The notes beneath the pieces were generated by a model, which had not been told where the DNA came from, ran no database searches, and saw only the letters and a program-made list of their open reading frames with translations. The translations under genes were made by a program, and so were the position numbers. 64,000 nucleotides of DNA. It comes from Schistosoma haematobium (taxonomy: Eukaryota; Platyhelminthes; Trematoda; Strigeidida; Schistosomatidae). The stretch covers positions 42,773,691 to 42,837,690 of the forward strand of contig NC_067198.1 of assembly GCF_000699445.3 (NCBI RefSeq). Reading direction: 5' to 3'. Positions 21,641 to 32,463 of the stretch are shown one piece after another (position 1 is the stretch's first letter; each line of letters begins with the position of its first letter).

Positions 21641-22261
21641 AATGTTTTAAATTCAGTTCTACATTGAATTATGAATATTTAATACTGAGATAATGCAAAT
21701 ACAAACAAAACGATTACGTAATTTTGAATTGATTCATTGCAATCAGTGACAAGATTTAGTTTTGAGTATCCTTGAAGTGAATGTCTATTCCTTCACAATA
21801 TGAATTTGAATTAACTGAGTCATATTTGGATATATTTACATAGAATTGTATTTTATACTTTGTTACTATGTTCCGTTGGCCAAAATTACTGTTTTGCTAA
21901 TCATATATGTGCACAGAGTAGATTATGGTATGCCTGTGTTCATATATACATATATGTATATGTAACGGTATTCTAAATATTCTTATTTGACAAGCGGTTG
22001 TCAAGATCTCTTCTCTTTTATGTGATTGATAATGTATAAATATGTTTTTACATCCTATTAAGTACTTTTAGTCACAACCGCTAAAAAGATCAGATACACT
22101 ATGTAGTATCGCCCTTTTGTTTTTGCCAAGAAAGTCTGAATCACCGTTGTTAAACATCGTTGCATATATATCTACGGTTGAGGTCAGTGTAAGAAAATAA
22201 AACATTGAATTTTACTACAGAAACTAATGTAATATTTATGAAAAGATCATATTTGTATTGC
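21641..22261. other. AT-rich spacer, nothing recognised
   Basis: Includes a TATA-rich ATATGTATATG stretch near 21950. No repeat-family match. Confidence 0.4.
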
Positions 22262-22658
22262 TGATATGGAAATTAAAACAACTATCAACCAATATCAAAG
22301 TCAGAATCTTCAATACGAACGTCAAGACAATTTAATTATACGGAAGTAAAACTAGAAAAACTACCACAACTATTAAAAAGGTACAAATATTTCTAAACAA
22401 TTGTCTAAGTAAGATACTAAACATCTGTTGACCGGATACCATCAGCAACAGATTACTATGGGAGAAAACAAATCAACTCCCAGTTGAGAAGGAAATCAGG
22501 AAAATACGTGCGAAGTGGATAGGATATACATTAAGGAAATCATCAAGCTGCATCACGAGGCAAGCCCTAACTTGGAATTCTGAAGGAAAGCGGAAAAGAT
22601 GAAGGCCAAAGTACACATTACATCGTGAAATAGAAGCAGATATGAAAAAGATGAATAG
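22262..22658 (+). mobile_element. RTE-B (SR2-like) fragment
   Basis: Shifted-frame RT C-terminus: NQYQSQNLQY-region, [47 protein letters not shown] and KMKADMKKMN. The 3' end and TAAG tail are replaced at 22659 by a family 1 SINE piece. Confidence 0.85.
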
Positions 22659-22785
22659 TGAGTTTAAATCCCGGAATGAAAATCAACTCTGGAATGCAAG
22701 TACATCTAACTGGCGAGTCTCAAACAAAATAAAACGTGTGTCCTGAATTCCACTGCTAGCCACTATTCAATTTTACTTATTAATA
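22659..22785 (+). mobile_element. Family 1 (Sm-alpha) SINE fragment
   Basis: Starts in the B-box side (TTTAAATCCCGG), continues through ribozyme region (CTGGCGA, so A6 is lost) and ends in GCCACTATTC. Fused to RTE-B. Confidence 0.78.
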
Positions 22786-22919
22786 GTACCATTTTATTTG
22801 AGGGCAGTATTTCGATTGCAAACTGGAAAATTAATGTAGAGGAAACTATTCATTGTTCGACTTCAATTACAATGCGGATATGAATATTCCTGATATGGGT
22901 CGTTGTTAATGAAACAGTC

Positions 22920-23208
22920 GGTGAGACCATAATTCATGGATGATTCAATCAGATTTATGATAACAGGTCTCGGATTTCGGCGCGAAATTCACTCACCCAT
23001 TTGACTAAATAGAGTCTTAGCATTATAGCTGATGTCAGCTTGTGATGAAAACTCTAAATCTAATTCCTAACCCTAACCATCAACCGTAAATCATAATCCT
23101 TATTCTTCAAACTGCTTTATAACCCTCATATAGCCCCAGTAAGTAAGTCGACACTTTCAGGGTCAGTTTAGTGTCATTCAAAGGTCGTCCATCAATGGTA
23201 GTCTCATC
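22920..23208 (-). mobile_element. MITE-like family M copy
   Basis: Terminal repeats GAGACCATAATTCATGG at the left and CCATCAATGGTAGTCTC at the right. The interior is the reverse complement of the 37520 copy (CCCTAACCATCAACCG, CATAATCCTTATTC). No ORF. Confidence 0.8.
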
Positions 23209-23679
23209 AAACAGTTGATCAATATTTCCCCGTGTGTGTGTGTGTAAGGGAGGGATAGATTTTGAATTCTAGCTCAAGTAGATCTTAGTTACATTCTAAT
23301 GATTTGTTAACATGCTACATATTCAAAACTCTATTTAAAATAAGCTAAATTCATATCAATTGATCACGGAAATTTTCTAGAAAAAATTAATCAATTATAA
23401 CCTTTGTGTTTAATGGAAATTTATATTGAACCTCGATTGAAGTTTCAATTCAGATCTTTTATCAGTTCATTTACTATTAAGAGGGGTATTCATTGATATA
23501 CGTGTACATTTCATAACTTACATGACAGTTTAAAATAAGATCTCACTTTTCATAAGAGCTTATAAAGATTTATCTTCAATTAATCATCACTAGTAATTTT
23601 TAGCCTATCTTTTACGTGATTGACTAGAAAAACTATATTTTTTAAAACAAAAAACTGGACTTTCCTTGATAATGAATGA
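23209..23679. other. AT-rich spacer with a GT run
   Basis: TGTG run at ~23233-23244. Nothing else recognised. Confidence 0.4.
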
Positions 23680-23836
23680 TCAATAGTAGCTATTAGTGGA
23701 ATGCAGGACGTGCGCCTCGTCCTATTTGGAACTCGTCAGCTGGATGTACCTGCATCTGAGAGTTGATGTTCACTCCTGGACTTCAACCTAATACCGTTCG
23801 CTTCAAACGCCATCACATTATCCACTTAAGTACTGA
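23680..23836 (-). mobile_element. Family 1 (Sm-alpha) SINE, partial
   Basis: Minus-strand ribozyme region, B box (CTTCAACCTAATACC) and A box (CACTTAAGTACTGAG). The GAAA motif is changed to GAGG, so the ribozyme should be dead. Confidence 0.8.
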
Positions 23837-24445
23837 GTATGAATACATTTGTACGCAGCTTGTGATGTAATCTCATTTTGATATAAGTACATATATATTT
23901 CTTACTTCTAATAAACTTAACTCAAGAATGAGATTATTCATTTTATAGTATTCGAATAGATCAACTAATGCTCCTATGGTATACTCATTATAACAATGGT
24001 AGATTATGATCATTTTGAAAATTGTTGACGGTTGAAAGAAATTACTCTCCACATAGGATAACTAACTTTAGTTATAAGCAAAGATGAATAGTGACTAGTA
24101 GTGGAATCCAGTTTGACGCGCATTTCATCCTATTTGGAACTCATCAGCTGGATGTACCTGCATCTGAGAGTTAATATTCACTGTGACTTGAATCTAATAC
24201 CTTTCGCTCCAAATGCCATCACATTATCCACTTAATTACTGAGTCCTAATCCTCACTTGCTTATGCGATGGGGGATGAAGTTTAAATCCTAGATTCCACT
24301 GCTAACCATTATCCATCTGTGTTTATACTGCTTGTGAATTAAGACAGTATCAATGCAATACACACAGTATGCACATATGCTAATAAGAGACTGATCAATT
24401 TCACTTCTAAACATCAAGTAAACAATACGAAGTGAATTCTTTGAT
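23837..24445. repeat. Duplicated segment, copy 1 (partner 46088-46700)
   Basis: Starts TATGAATACATTTGTACG and matches 46088 onward: ~240 bp of non-SINE sequence (e.g. GATCAACTAATGCTCC, GTTGACGGTTGAAAG), then a family 1 insertion at the same position in both copies. The insertion therefore came before the duplication, or both belong to a larger repeat unit. Confidence 0.75.
24080..24440. mobile_element. Family 1 (Sm-alpha) head-to-head dimer
   Basis: Minus arm 24080-24270 with ribozyme (core CTGATGA, GAAA present; AAA insertion after the cleavage C), B box and A box; plus arm 24271-24440 starting GATGGGGGATGAAG and continuing into the 3' part with most of the ribozyme missing. Confidence 0.78.
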
Positions 24446-25174
24446 AATGATATCTTTATCATTGTAAAACTTATGACTACATACTACATACTTTCTGAAT
24501 CAACATAAAATCTAACTCTAAACCTTTAAATCTGATTAATATAATTAATGATCATTTTCAGACGGTAATTAGAAATTCAATGTCTTTTTAATAGACATAC
24601 AGAATGTATCATATCATACTTATACAAGTATGAACATGTTTAATACATTGTCTTATAAATGATCATATCATAATAAAATAGGTTGTTACATTATATTATC
24701 ATTAGTATAGGTGTATATAGTTCAATTGTTGATTATGGATAGATGCAAAACAGTAATCTTGATAGATAGATATATCTTTAAATTAGTTTCCATTGATACT
24801 AGTATAGATAATATGGATATATGAATGAATGAAATAAGAATCATAAAACAATATATAAATTAAAATGTATTCTATACAATGACATAGATACAATAAAACA
24901 GTTGACAACTATATAATGATATAGTTGACAATAATAAGTATATTGTATACATGAATAATGATTAGTATATTGGATTTTATAATTAATATCAAATTGTGAT
25001 TAAGTTCTTTACTTTTTTTTGTTTTAATGAACGTTGTATGATGGTTGAAAATTTAAACCAAAGATTTATTATAAAGAAAATTACATGTATATATATATAC
25101 CGAAAAGAGAAATAAACCTGTCCGGGGAAAAAAAGACTTTTGAAAGTAGAACTTAATTTCTTTAAGTGAAATAT
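24446..25174. other. Very AT-rich spacer
   Basis: Dinucleotide and tetranucleotide imperfect repeats around 24590-24960 (ATAGATAGATATAT-like). The 90-codon minus ORF (24989-25261) runs into a SINE and has no motif. Confidence 0.4.
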
Positions 25175-25356
25175 ACAAAGATGGATAGTGACTAGTGGTG
25201 GAATACAGGATGCGTAATTCATCCTATTTGGAAATTCGTCAACTGGATGTACTTGCATCACACAGATGATGATTACCGTGGGACTCGAACCTAGTATCGT
25301 ACGGTTTGAACGCCATCACGCATCTTGGATTCCACTGTTAGCCACTATCCATCTTT
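25175..25356. mobile_element. Family 1 (Sm-alpha) dimer, left part of an interrupted element
   Basis: Minus arm 25175-25312 (decayed ribozyme, B box GGGACTCGAACC), then plus-strand CGCATCTTGGATTCC and GCCACTATCCATCTTT to 25356, where family 3 is inserted. The Sm-alpha sequence resumes at ~25750. Confidence 0.8.
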
Positions 25357-25749
25357 AGATGTTGGTTGGATGTCGTCAACAGGAAACCCTAGACAAGGGT
25401 TTCGTGCTAATTGGCACCCGTCAGCAAGGTGTAACTGTAATCTTGAGGGAACTGGTGCTCACTAACAGATTTGATCCCGTGTCACCCAGCTTCACAGTAC
25501 GTCATGAAGCACCAGCTCCCTCAAGATAACAGGTACACATTACTGACGAGTGCCAATTAGCACGAAACTCGGGTCCAGGGTTTCTTGTTGACTACCTCCA
25601 ACCACCATCTAATCTCAACATAGTGCACGCAATATCGAGTCACCTAGACTATTGGCCACATTGAATTCAATCTACACTAAGAAGGATTTGACACACATGA
25701 TATTGATCGCCACCCATTGATCAATCAATTGTGATTACTATCAACATTT
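25357..25749. mobile_element. Family 3 hammerhead dimer nested in Sm-alpha
   Basis: Minus arm 25357-25460 (GGTTGGATGTCGTCAAC, ribozyme region), centre with GATTTGATCCCGTGTC, plus arm ~25490-25615, then a ~130-bp plus tail to about 25749 (GCACGCAATATCGAGTC, GCCACCCATTGATC). Flanking sequence is one continuous Sm-alpha 3' region, so this insertion is younger than its host. Confidence 0.75.
25536..25581 (+). ncRNA. Hammerhead ribozyme, core intact, weak stem I (family 3)
   Basis: Core CTGACGA 25543-25549, perfect stem II GTGC (25550-25553) with GCAC (25560-25563), GAAA 25564-25567, stem III ACTCGGGT (25567-25574, one U-G pair), cleavage C 25575. Stem I (ACATTA with CAGGGT) is poor, whereas other copies read ACCTTG, which pairs with CAGGGT over six positions. 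Confidence 0.55.
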
Positions 25750-25890
25750 GTTTATTATACTTGTGAATTAAGTCAATGACCAGGCAATACGCACAATATG
25801 TACATATGCCAATAATAAGAGATTGATCAATTGCAGTTCTAAATAACTATGTGAAGATTCAAACAAACAATACTAACTTCATTTAAGTGA
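25750..25890 (+). mobile_element. Family 1 (Sm-alpha) 3' part, resumed after family 3
   Basis: Continues CTTGTGAATTAAGTCAATG, GGCAATACGCAC, GTACATATGCCAATAA, GATTGATCAATTGCAG and AAACAAACAATACTAACTTC, the usual Sm-alpha 3' region. Confidence 0.78.
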
Positions 25891-25935
25891 AATAATTTTT
25901 CTCATTGATTGATACTATAAAACAGTTCAAATCAT

Positions 25936-26020
25936 GATTTATTTATTTATTTATTTGAACACATGAATATTGGTACAAGAGAGCGCCAATATATATGCGC
26001 CACACAAAACAATGAGAATT
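25936..26020 (-). mobile_element. Family D 3'-end fragment
   Basis: (ATTT)n at 25938-25958, then the family D end inverted (TTGGTACAAGAGAGCGCC, ATGCGCCACACAAA). Heavily 5'-truncated. Confidence 0.75.
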
Positions 26021-26199
26021 CAAATAGAAATAGAAAAAAAAAGCTAAGGGGCGCAAAAAAAGAGAACAATAACGAGGAGATTGGTGTAAGGTAGTATGGT
26101 AGAAATGAGGGAACGGAAAGTTACAATCAGAAGAAATCTTTCAGGTAAGGAAGACACAACCACTTTTTATGTGTGTGTGTCTCTATGTCAAATCATGAA

Positions 26200-26455
26200 A
26201 CTATAATTTGATGAATATTAAAGTGGCATTGAAAAGCTTCAACAAGTTACTACGATCAAATTAAAGTTACAAATTAGCCTAAGGAATTAGGACTCGAATC
26301 TTTCAGTTATAAATTCAAGTTATGATTTTCGTCATGAATTGTCATTAACTATAATGCTAAAATAATATTTAGCCAATATAGACAATTGAATTTTGCATTA
26401 TTATCTTATATCTGATTGATTTGTTCATAAATTATAGTCCCATTGAATTTTAAAG
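26200..26455 (+). mobile_element. MITE-like family M, strongly decayed
   Basis: Only scattered matches (TTAACTATAATGCTAAAA, TATTTAGCCAATA) and the right terminal repeat CATAAATTATAGTCCC (~26430-26445). The left terminal repeat is not visible. Confidence 0.45.
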
Positions 26456-26489
26456 AGTATAAAGTAAGCAATTACTGGACAGAAATGGT

Positions 26490-26745
26490 TTTTCTTCTCC
26501 AATCAGATTTTAAGAGTACAGGTCTTGGATTTAAGTGTTAAATCCATTTGTCTATTTGGCTAAATAGCTGATGTCAGTTTATGATTCCTAAACTTAACCA
26601 TCAACTGTATATCATAATTCTAATTCCTTACACTGATTTATAACTCTCATTTAGATCTGGTTATTAGATGAACATTCTCAAGATTACGTTAGTGTCGTTT
26701 AAAGGTCGTCCATAAATTATAGTCTTACTAAATTACCTAATTATG
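26490..26745 (-). mobile_element. MITE-like family M copy
   Basis: Right terminal repeat GGTCGTCCATAAATTATAG (26704-26722) and the interior in reverse order (GATGTCAGTTTATGATTCC, CCATCAACTGTATATC). The left terminus is truncated. Confidence 0.65.
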
Positions 26746-26862
26746 ATAAATTATTAAAGGTGAAAACTGTCAAATTCATTCATTCAGTTTAAAAAGCTTA
26801 AATATTAACTAAAGATAAACGTGGGATTAGATAGAAAACTAGAATTTCTCTCTTAGCTCTAT

Positions 26863-27163
26863 AACCAGCTTCAGTCAGTCAGTAACAAGGTAGAACTTCG
26901 TACGTACGTACATCAGTTCGAGTTGCCATACCACATTAGCACAGAGATGCAGTGGTCGATTCAAATCCGGTAGTGGTAGAGGTAGTAAGAGTATAAGCAG
27001 TAATCGGAAAGATTAGGGTTCGAAGATGTTATTGAAAGAGTATAATCCAGTGAAATAAATTTGGAAAGAGAAAAAAGAGACAAGGAGGAATCAGGAGATT
27101 AAAATTTGGGAGAACACAAATAGTGGATGCACCTGCGCCATTGCAAACGATTAACCAGCTTCA
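26863..27163 (-). mobile_element. LINE-A 3' fragment with target-site duplication
   Basis: Insert 26874-27152 on the minus strand, from (TGAC)n tail (CAGTCAGTCAGTAACAAG) through 3' UTR to the codons for NRLQWRRCIHYL. It is flanked by AACCAGCTTCA at 26863-26873 and again at 27153-27163, a clear target-site duplication of 9-11 bp. Short 5'-truncated insertion by target-primed reverse transcription. Confidence 0.88.
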
Positions 27164-27717
27164 AGTGAGTCTTCACAAATCTATACTACTGATGAAATTC
27201 TAAATGAAGTCAAAATAGAGCTGTGGTAATTCAAGATAATTTTGCTATCTGTTTGTAATGAAAATAGATGAGTTGTTATCATAAACGGTTAATATCCTTT
27301 ATTCATTACTTAAACTCGTTTCATAATAATTATATTTCTTTTTCTGAGTGTACTAAGATTTAGAAGTTCAAGTCAATCAAATCAGTGATAATAGTATGTG
27401 ATAGCAGTGCAATGTGAGCTATTTGGTGATATCAACATAAGGATCGAATGTTCTGGACTCTATTCAAAGTGGGATCATAGATTAACACAGCAGAGAAGTT
27501 CCTTATTAAGATGAAATATCTGTCTAATGATTTCCAGTTTTCAATATTTGTCTGACTAAAGTCAGTCAAGAATTTATCACTAAAGATTATTAAAATGTAT
27601 AGAGTCGAAAAAATAAGACTGATTACATTGATGAATTGGTTGCCTTTTATAAGTCAAAATATATCTAACTCAACAATGAATAGCATATTATCCTAAAGTG
27701 ATAATCAGAGTGAAACT
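27164..27717. other. AT-rich spacer, nothing recognised
   Basis: The stretch 27440-27580 has faint resemblance to a family 2 element (TCCTTATTAAGATGAAATATC) but is too decayed to call. Confidence 0.35.
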
Positions 27718-28241
27718 AAATCAGTCAGTCATCTACGACGTAGGATCAGGCACATATATGAATTGGTCCAAGTTGCCATACGTCATTAGCACAACAAGAT
27801 GAACACCAAATTCATAGAAGTAGTCACTTCAATCATAATAATATATAAAAGAAATATTGCATATAAGGATATAATACAGGAAGAAAGAAATAGTTGTCAG
27901 AAAGAAAGATATGAATCGATTTCAATCCCATAGTTTAAGAGAAGATAAAGAGTGTATACATCTACACCATTGTGATCGATTCTGAGGCATGTCACTCAGA
28001 GTTTCTAACCACTGGTTACGATAGCCACGCGAACCACAACCAAGTAGTCTACATCTGTCAACATGGCTAAGACTAGGAGTTAGTGACTTCAAGCACTGAT
28101 GTTACGTGTTAGTTTAGTCACCCCTAACTTTCTTCCAACCATCCCCTACACTAGTCAGAATTTCGCGTCATGGTATTTGGTGTTCATGCATACATAATAC
28201 ATGGTCCCATTATTTCGGTCAATGAATATTGAAATATTTAA
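27718..28241 (-). mobile_element. LINE-A fragment, near-identical to the copy at 48595
   Basis: Tail TCAGTCAGTCATCTACGACG at 27721, 3' UTR and decayed RT C-terminus to ~28241. From about 27840 it matches 48690-49085 almost base for base, much more closely than the third copy at 2243. Confidence 0.83.
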
Positions 28242-28399
28242 TTATTGATAACTATAAAGTACTAATCAGTTGTTTCATTCTCATTTAAAAGTAATAATCA
28301 ACAAAAAATACATATGAGATGAAACACTGGATCTTTACTATTGAATTCTTTCAGTCAAAATCTGATAATTGTTCCACTCAACATCAATTCATAATACAA

Positions 28400-28650
28400 T
28401 ATTTGTGGATTGGTTGAAGTTAAACATTAAAACCTTTGGATACCGACCAGCTTAGTGGTCTAATAGTTAAGCGTTTGTGTGCGGGACTGATAGGTCCTAG
28501 AATCGAATCTCACAAGGGGCGTGGTTGTGGATTCGCACTGCTGAGTAGTCCCACACCAGGACGAAATGGCCGTCCAATGCTTTCAGGTTTTCCATGGTGG
28601 TCTAGCTTCAGTTGACTCATGATTTCAACTATTGAAATTATCACATATTA
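28400..28650 (+). mobile_element. Family 2 hammerhead SINE, full-length
   Basis: Plus strand: head (GGTTGAAGTTAAACATT), A box (CTTAGTGGTCTAATAG), B box (GAATCGAATCTC), ribozyme region and tail. The core reads CTGAGTA (G8 to T), so it should be inactive. Confidence 0.82.
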
Positions 28651-28974
28651 TTAAGTAATTAACATTCTTTAAATCTATCACATTACTGTCTTTATAAAAA
28701 GTATTCATTATGACATAATCATTATACATAAATAAGAATCAGTGATTAAATAAATAAATGATAATTATCTTAGCAACAAATAAATAAATATTCAATTTGA
28801 AAAGAACAAAAGAAAAACCCAGGATAACAACTAAAGAGAAAAAAATTAAACGAAATATATATGTAAATATACTCATTTGTTATTAGTGTATAATAGTTCC
28901 TGATCGTTTCTTTCTTTTTTAAAAGGGGGAGGGGGCAGGGCAGAATGAACTCCCCAGTGTATAATTTCTCATAA

Positions 28975-28977
<3 letters not shown>

Positions 28978-29034
<57 letters not shown>
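28978..29034. repeat. (TA)n microsatellite
   Basis: About 28 uninterrupted TA units. It creates an apparent IYIYIY reading frame on the minus strand that is not a gene. Confidence 0.97.
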
Positions 29035-29037
<3 letters not shown>

Positions 29038-29589
29038 TGTATACATGGATACGCACACTTACAAACGAACACACAAATACAGTTATTACTTCATAGATTT
29101 ACATCAGTTGTGTTTCTTTTGTTTTGCTTCTTATGTAAATCATTGAAAATAAAAGATACACTTGGGAATTTATAAATAATTTAATCAATAAGAATATGTA
29201 TTTAGACGAGCACTAGTACTACTACTACTACTACTATTAATCCTGGTTAGACAACTACCACTAATACTACTGTTACCAACAGAAAAGGATGTTCACATAA
29301 TTTTTTTTTCTACTTCATCTACTTGATTTATTTTGATTTGGATAGAAAAAGGTAAAAGGGAAAAATAGAAAACGAGAAACGTATATTTTAACTATTTATT
29401 CTTTGTAATTTATCTACATTTTTTTGGTATTTGAAAGTAAAAGGAAAAGAATAGGATCAACTTTTGATTGATTACAGTATACTAGTTACTTTCCTTATTG
29501 AGAGTAAATTCTGACATAAATAGAAGAAGATAGAGGTGAATGGTACCGTGATACTGTTTTCTTTTTTTTCTTTTCTTCTTAAGATCATG
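29035..29589. other. AT-rich spacer with (ACT)n
   Basis: ACT trinucleotide run at ~29215-29237. Nothing else recognised. Confidence 0.4.
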
Positions 29590-29860
29590 AACAATTAAAA
29601 ACTTGAAACTATCAGATAGATGTCTCATCCTAGTATGCGACTCTTCAGTAGTGTGCATCCACAACTTGTTACCTTTATCTCAAGAGTGAACACTTAAACA
29701 CTGAATTAAGATTCAATGGAATACAAGTTTAACTTTAATCAATCTGTGATTGTGTATGATGAGTTCCATTCTAGAATGAAATACTTGTCTAGTACTTTTA
29801 AGTTCTCAATGATCGTTCAAGTTAGATCAATTTTTGATCTCAAGGAAAATCAACAATGTC
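29590..29860. mobile_element. Family 2 head-to-head dimer, old
   Basis: Minus arm (ATCCTAGTATGCGACTC, GTGTGCATCCACAAC) followed by a plus-like arm (CCATTCTAGAATGAAATAC, GTCTAGTACTTTTAAG). Many substitutions; both ribozymes are dead. Confidence 0.55.
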
Positions 29861-30198
29861 CTCAAGCTTAATACTGATTTTTAAATGTTAAGAATTTATT
29901 CAAAAATTCATTGTTAGTCAGTCAGTAATAAAAAAGTTAGGACCTGGAACAGCCATACACAACACAAAGCTGTTGTATCAAATATACTTGATGAGATGAA
30001 CTAAACGAACGAATTCATGGAATGAAGAAGATTCACATAATAATTACTTAAACTGTATAATTGTACAAAAGTACCATAAAACTCAATTATCTAATTGAGT
30101 ATTTATATAGGAAATATTTGAATAGATAATGTAACTGAGAAATAACAATAATGTCAATAAAATTGATATAGACTTTGACGCTTTCATTTTTTCGATGT

Positions 30199-30944
30199 TC
30201 TCTTTTAAAAATCTCTCTGCATCAGTAGGCCTCAGCATGCACAAAGGGAAAACCAAGGTCCTCAAATTCAAAACAGAGAACAGCAATCCAATCACTCTTG
30301 ATGGCGAAACTCTGAAAGATGTAGAGCCTTCACATACCTAGGAAGCATCATCGATGAACAAGGAGGTTCAGATGCAGACGTAAAGGCGAGGATTGGCAAA
30401 GCAAGGGTCGCATTCCTACAATTGAAGAACATATGGAACTCAAAACAACTTTCAACCAATATCAAAGTGAGAATCTTCAATACCAACGTCAAGGCAGTTC
30501 TACTGTATGGAGCTGAAACTTGAAGAACTACAACAACCACAATCAAGAAAGTACAAGTATTTATAAATAGCTGTTTACGCAAGATACTCAACATCCATTG
30601 GCCGGATACCACCAGCAATAGCCTTCTGTGGGAGAGAACAAACCAACTTCCAGCTGAAGAGGAAATTAGGAAAAGACGATGGAAATGGATAGGACATACA
30701 TTACGCGAATCGTCAAACTGCATCACGAGGCAAGCCCTAACTTGGAATTCTGAAGGGAAGCGAAAAAGAGGAAGGTCAAAGAATACATTACGTCGGATAA
30801 TAGAAACAGATATGAAAACGATGAATTACAACTGGACGGAGCTAGAAAGGATTGCCCAGGACAGGGTTGGATGGAGAATGCTGGTGAGCGGCCTATGCTC
30901 CTTCACGAGGAGTAACAGGCGTAAGTAAATCTCTTTTAAAAATC
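30199..30944 (+). mobile_element. RTE-B (SR2-like) insertion with 15-bp target-site duplication
   Basis: Element 30214-30929 flanked by TCTCTTTTAAAAATC at 30199-30213 and 30930-30944. Nearly complete RT C-terminus: MHKGKTKVLKFKTENSN, then after a one-base shift YLGSIIDEQGGSDADVK, AFLQLKNIWNSKQL, VLLYGAET(stop)[55 protein letters not shown] and [14 protein letters not shown], ending in GGAGTAACAGGCGTAAGTAA. Few disabling changes, so relatively recent; 5'-truncated and not able to move. Confidence 0.92.
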
Positions 30945-31454
30945 AATTAACAAGAATGGGAAAGATCTATGTTAACCGGAAAGAAATACTGTTTCTACAT
31001 CACTTAAAATTACCCTTCATTATGAAATTAGGATTAGATAAAGAACTACTAAATAGTTGTTACGTCATCATTTATGACTCTAGAAAAACTAAATATGATC
31101 ATAGAATGAATTATGAAGTGTAACAGTTATTAGATTATTTTAATACATAAGTTCAATCATTTACATTGCCAAGTATAGTGGATCTTTGGTAAAACAATTA
31201 TTCATGAATATTATTCTAATACGACTTTCAATACAAGGAAGCATTCATATAACAATAATTAATCAATCATGTATAAAACAGGAAAAGCTTTCTATCTAAT
31301 AAAGGATGTACACTAGGTTTGAGTCTCACGATGAAGATACAGATATATCAAGTTAATAAATCATAAAGAAGACAAAATATATAACGGGAGTTTCAGTGCT
31401 AGTGATTACCTAAGAAATTTAGTTAACTTCTAAATATGTAAATAATAATACATT
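30945..31454. other. AT-rich spacer, nothing recognised
   Basis: No repeat-family match or credible ORF. Confidence 0.4.
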
Positions 31455-31853
31455 TAAATTCACTTGGTATTGTTTGGCTTGTATCTTCCCATTGGTGTTT
31501 AAGACTGCAATTGATCAGTCTGTTATCGGCATACGTGCATACTGTGCGTATGCCTCGATATTGGCTTAATTCACAAGCTTTTTGTAAGCAATGATAGATA
31601 GTGGCTAGCAGTGGAATCCAGGACGAGCGTTTCGTCCTATTTGGGACTTGTCAGCTTGATGTACCTGCATCTCAGAGTTCATGTTCACTCTGGGACTCGA
31701 ACCCAGTACCGTTCGCTTCAAGCGCCATCGCGTTATCCACTCAGCTACTGATTCCTGATAGCCGCTTGCTTGTGCGATGGCGTGAATTTAAATTCTTTTG
31801 GTATTATTTGGCTTGTATCTTCCCATTGAGGTTTAAGACTGCAATCGATATAT
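31455..31853 (-). mobile_element. Family 1 (Sm-alpha), partial head-to-tail multimer
   Basis: A full minus-strand unit with 3' region (TTGGCTTGTATCTTCCC, 31475), ribozyme, B box (GGGACTCGAACCC, 31692-31704), A box (TCCACTCAGCTACTGA) and TGCGATGGCGTGAATTT; then a second unit begins with the same TTGGTAT...TTGGCTTG start. TTGGTAT occurs at 31464 and 31798, a 334-bp period. The ribozyme core is CTGACAA (G8 to A). Confidence 0.87.
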
Positions 31854-31854
31854 T

Positions 31855-31945
31855 GTGGTGTGGGTTACTTATATCCACATAAGTAGTATATAACGATAGT
31901 CAAGAATAGAATGTATTTCGGTAGAAGATTGATAATACATTTATT
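31855..31945 (+). repeat. Family E repeat, 5' part
   Basis: TGTGGTGTGGGTTACTTATA and GTATATAACGATAGTCAAG match the first ~90 bp of the copy at 33580. Confidence 0.65.
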
Positions 31946-32054
31946 AAACATACTAAGATTTCAATCAGAGACGGTTTACATCACAAAACATTATTAGTTA
32001 AACAATCAATAAAAACCAGAAATCAAAGAAACCATTGTTTCTCTCTAGTCCAAG

Positions 32055-32463
32055 ACATCTTAGCATTCACAATTGACTGATCACTGGGTGGCGATCAATG
32101 TCATGTGTGTCTAGTCCTTATTAGTGCAGATCGAGTGCTATCGACCAAGTTGCAATGTGGCCACTAGTCTAGGTGACTCGATATTGCGTGCACTATGTTG
32201 AGATAGATGGTGGTTGGAGGTAGTCAACAGGAAACCCTGGGTCCGAGTTTCGTACTACTTGGTACTCGTCAGCAAGGTGTACCTGTAATATTGAGGAAAA
32301 TGGTGCTCACTGACGGATTCGATCCCGTGTCACCCAGCTTCACAGCACATCAGAGAGCACCAGTTCTCTCAATATTACAGGTAAACCTTGCTGACGGGTG
32401 CCAAGTAGCACGAAACCTGGGTCCAGGGTTTACTGTTGACTACGTCCAACCACCATCTAACAT
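32055..32463. mobile_element. Family 3 hammerhead dimer
   Basis: Minus tail 32055-32200 (GGGTGGCGATCAATGTC, GACTCGATATTGCGTGC), minus arm 32205-32300, centre with GGATTCGATCCCGTGTC, plus arm 32345-32463 ending TCCAACCACCATCTAA. The tail extension is on the minus side here and on the plus side at 25357. The minus ribozyme keeps CTGACGA and GAAA but has lost the UH cleavage triplet; the plus one (32385-32430) has CTGACGG. Confidence 0.78.

Noticed and set aside
28770..29072. 100-codon minus-strand ORF with IYIYIY repeats
   Set aside because: It is the (TA)n microsatellite read in frame.
30292..30726. 144-codon minus-strand ORF
   Set aside because: Antisense of the RTE-B reverse-transcriptase fragment.
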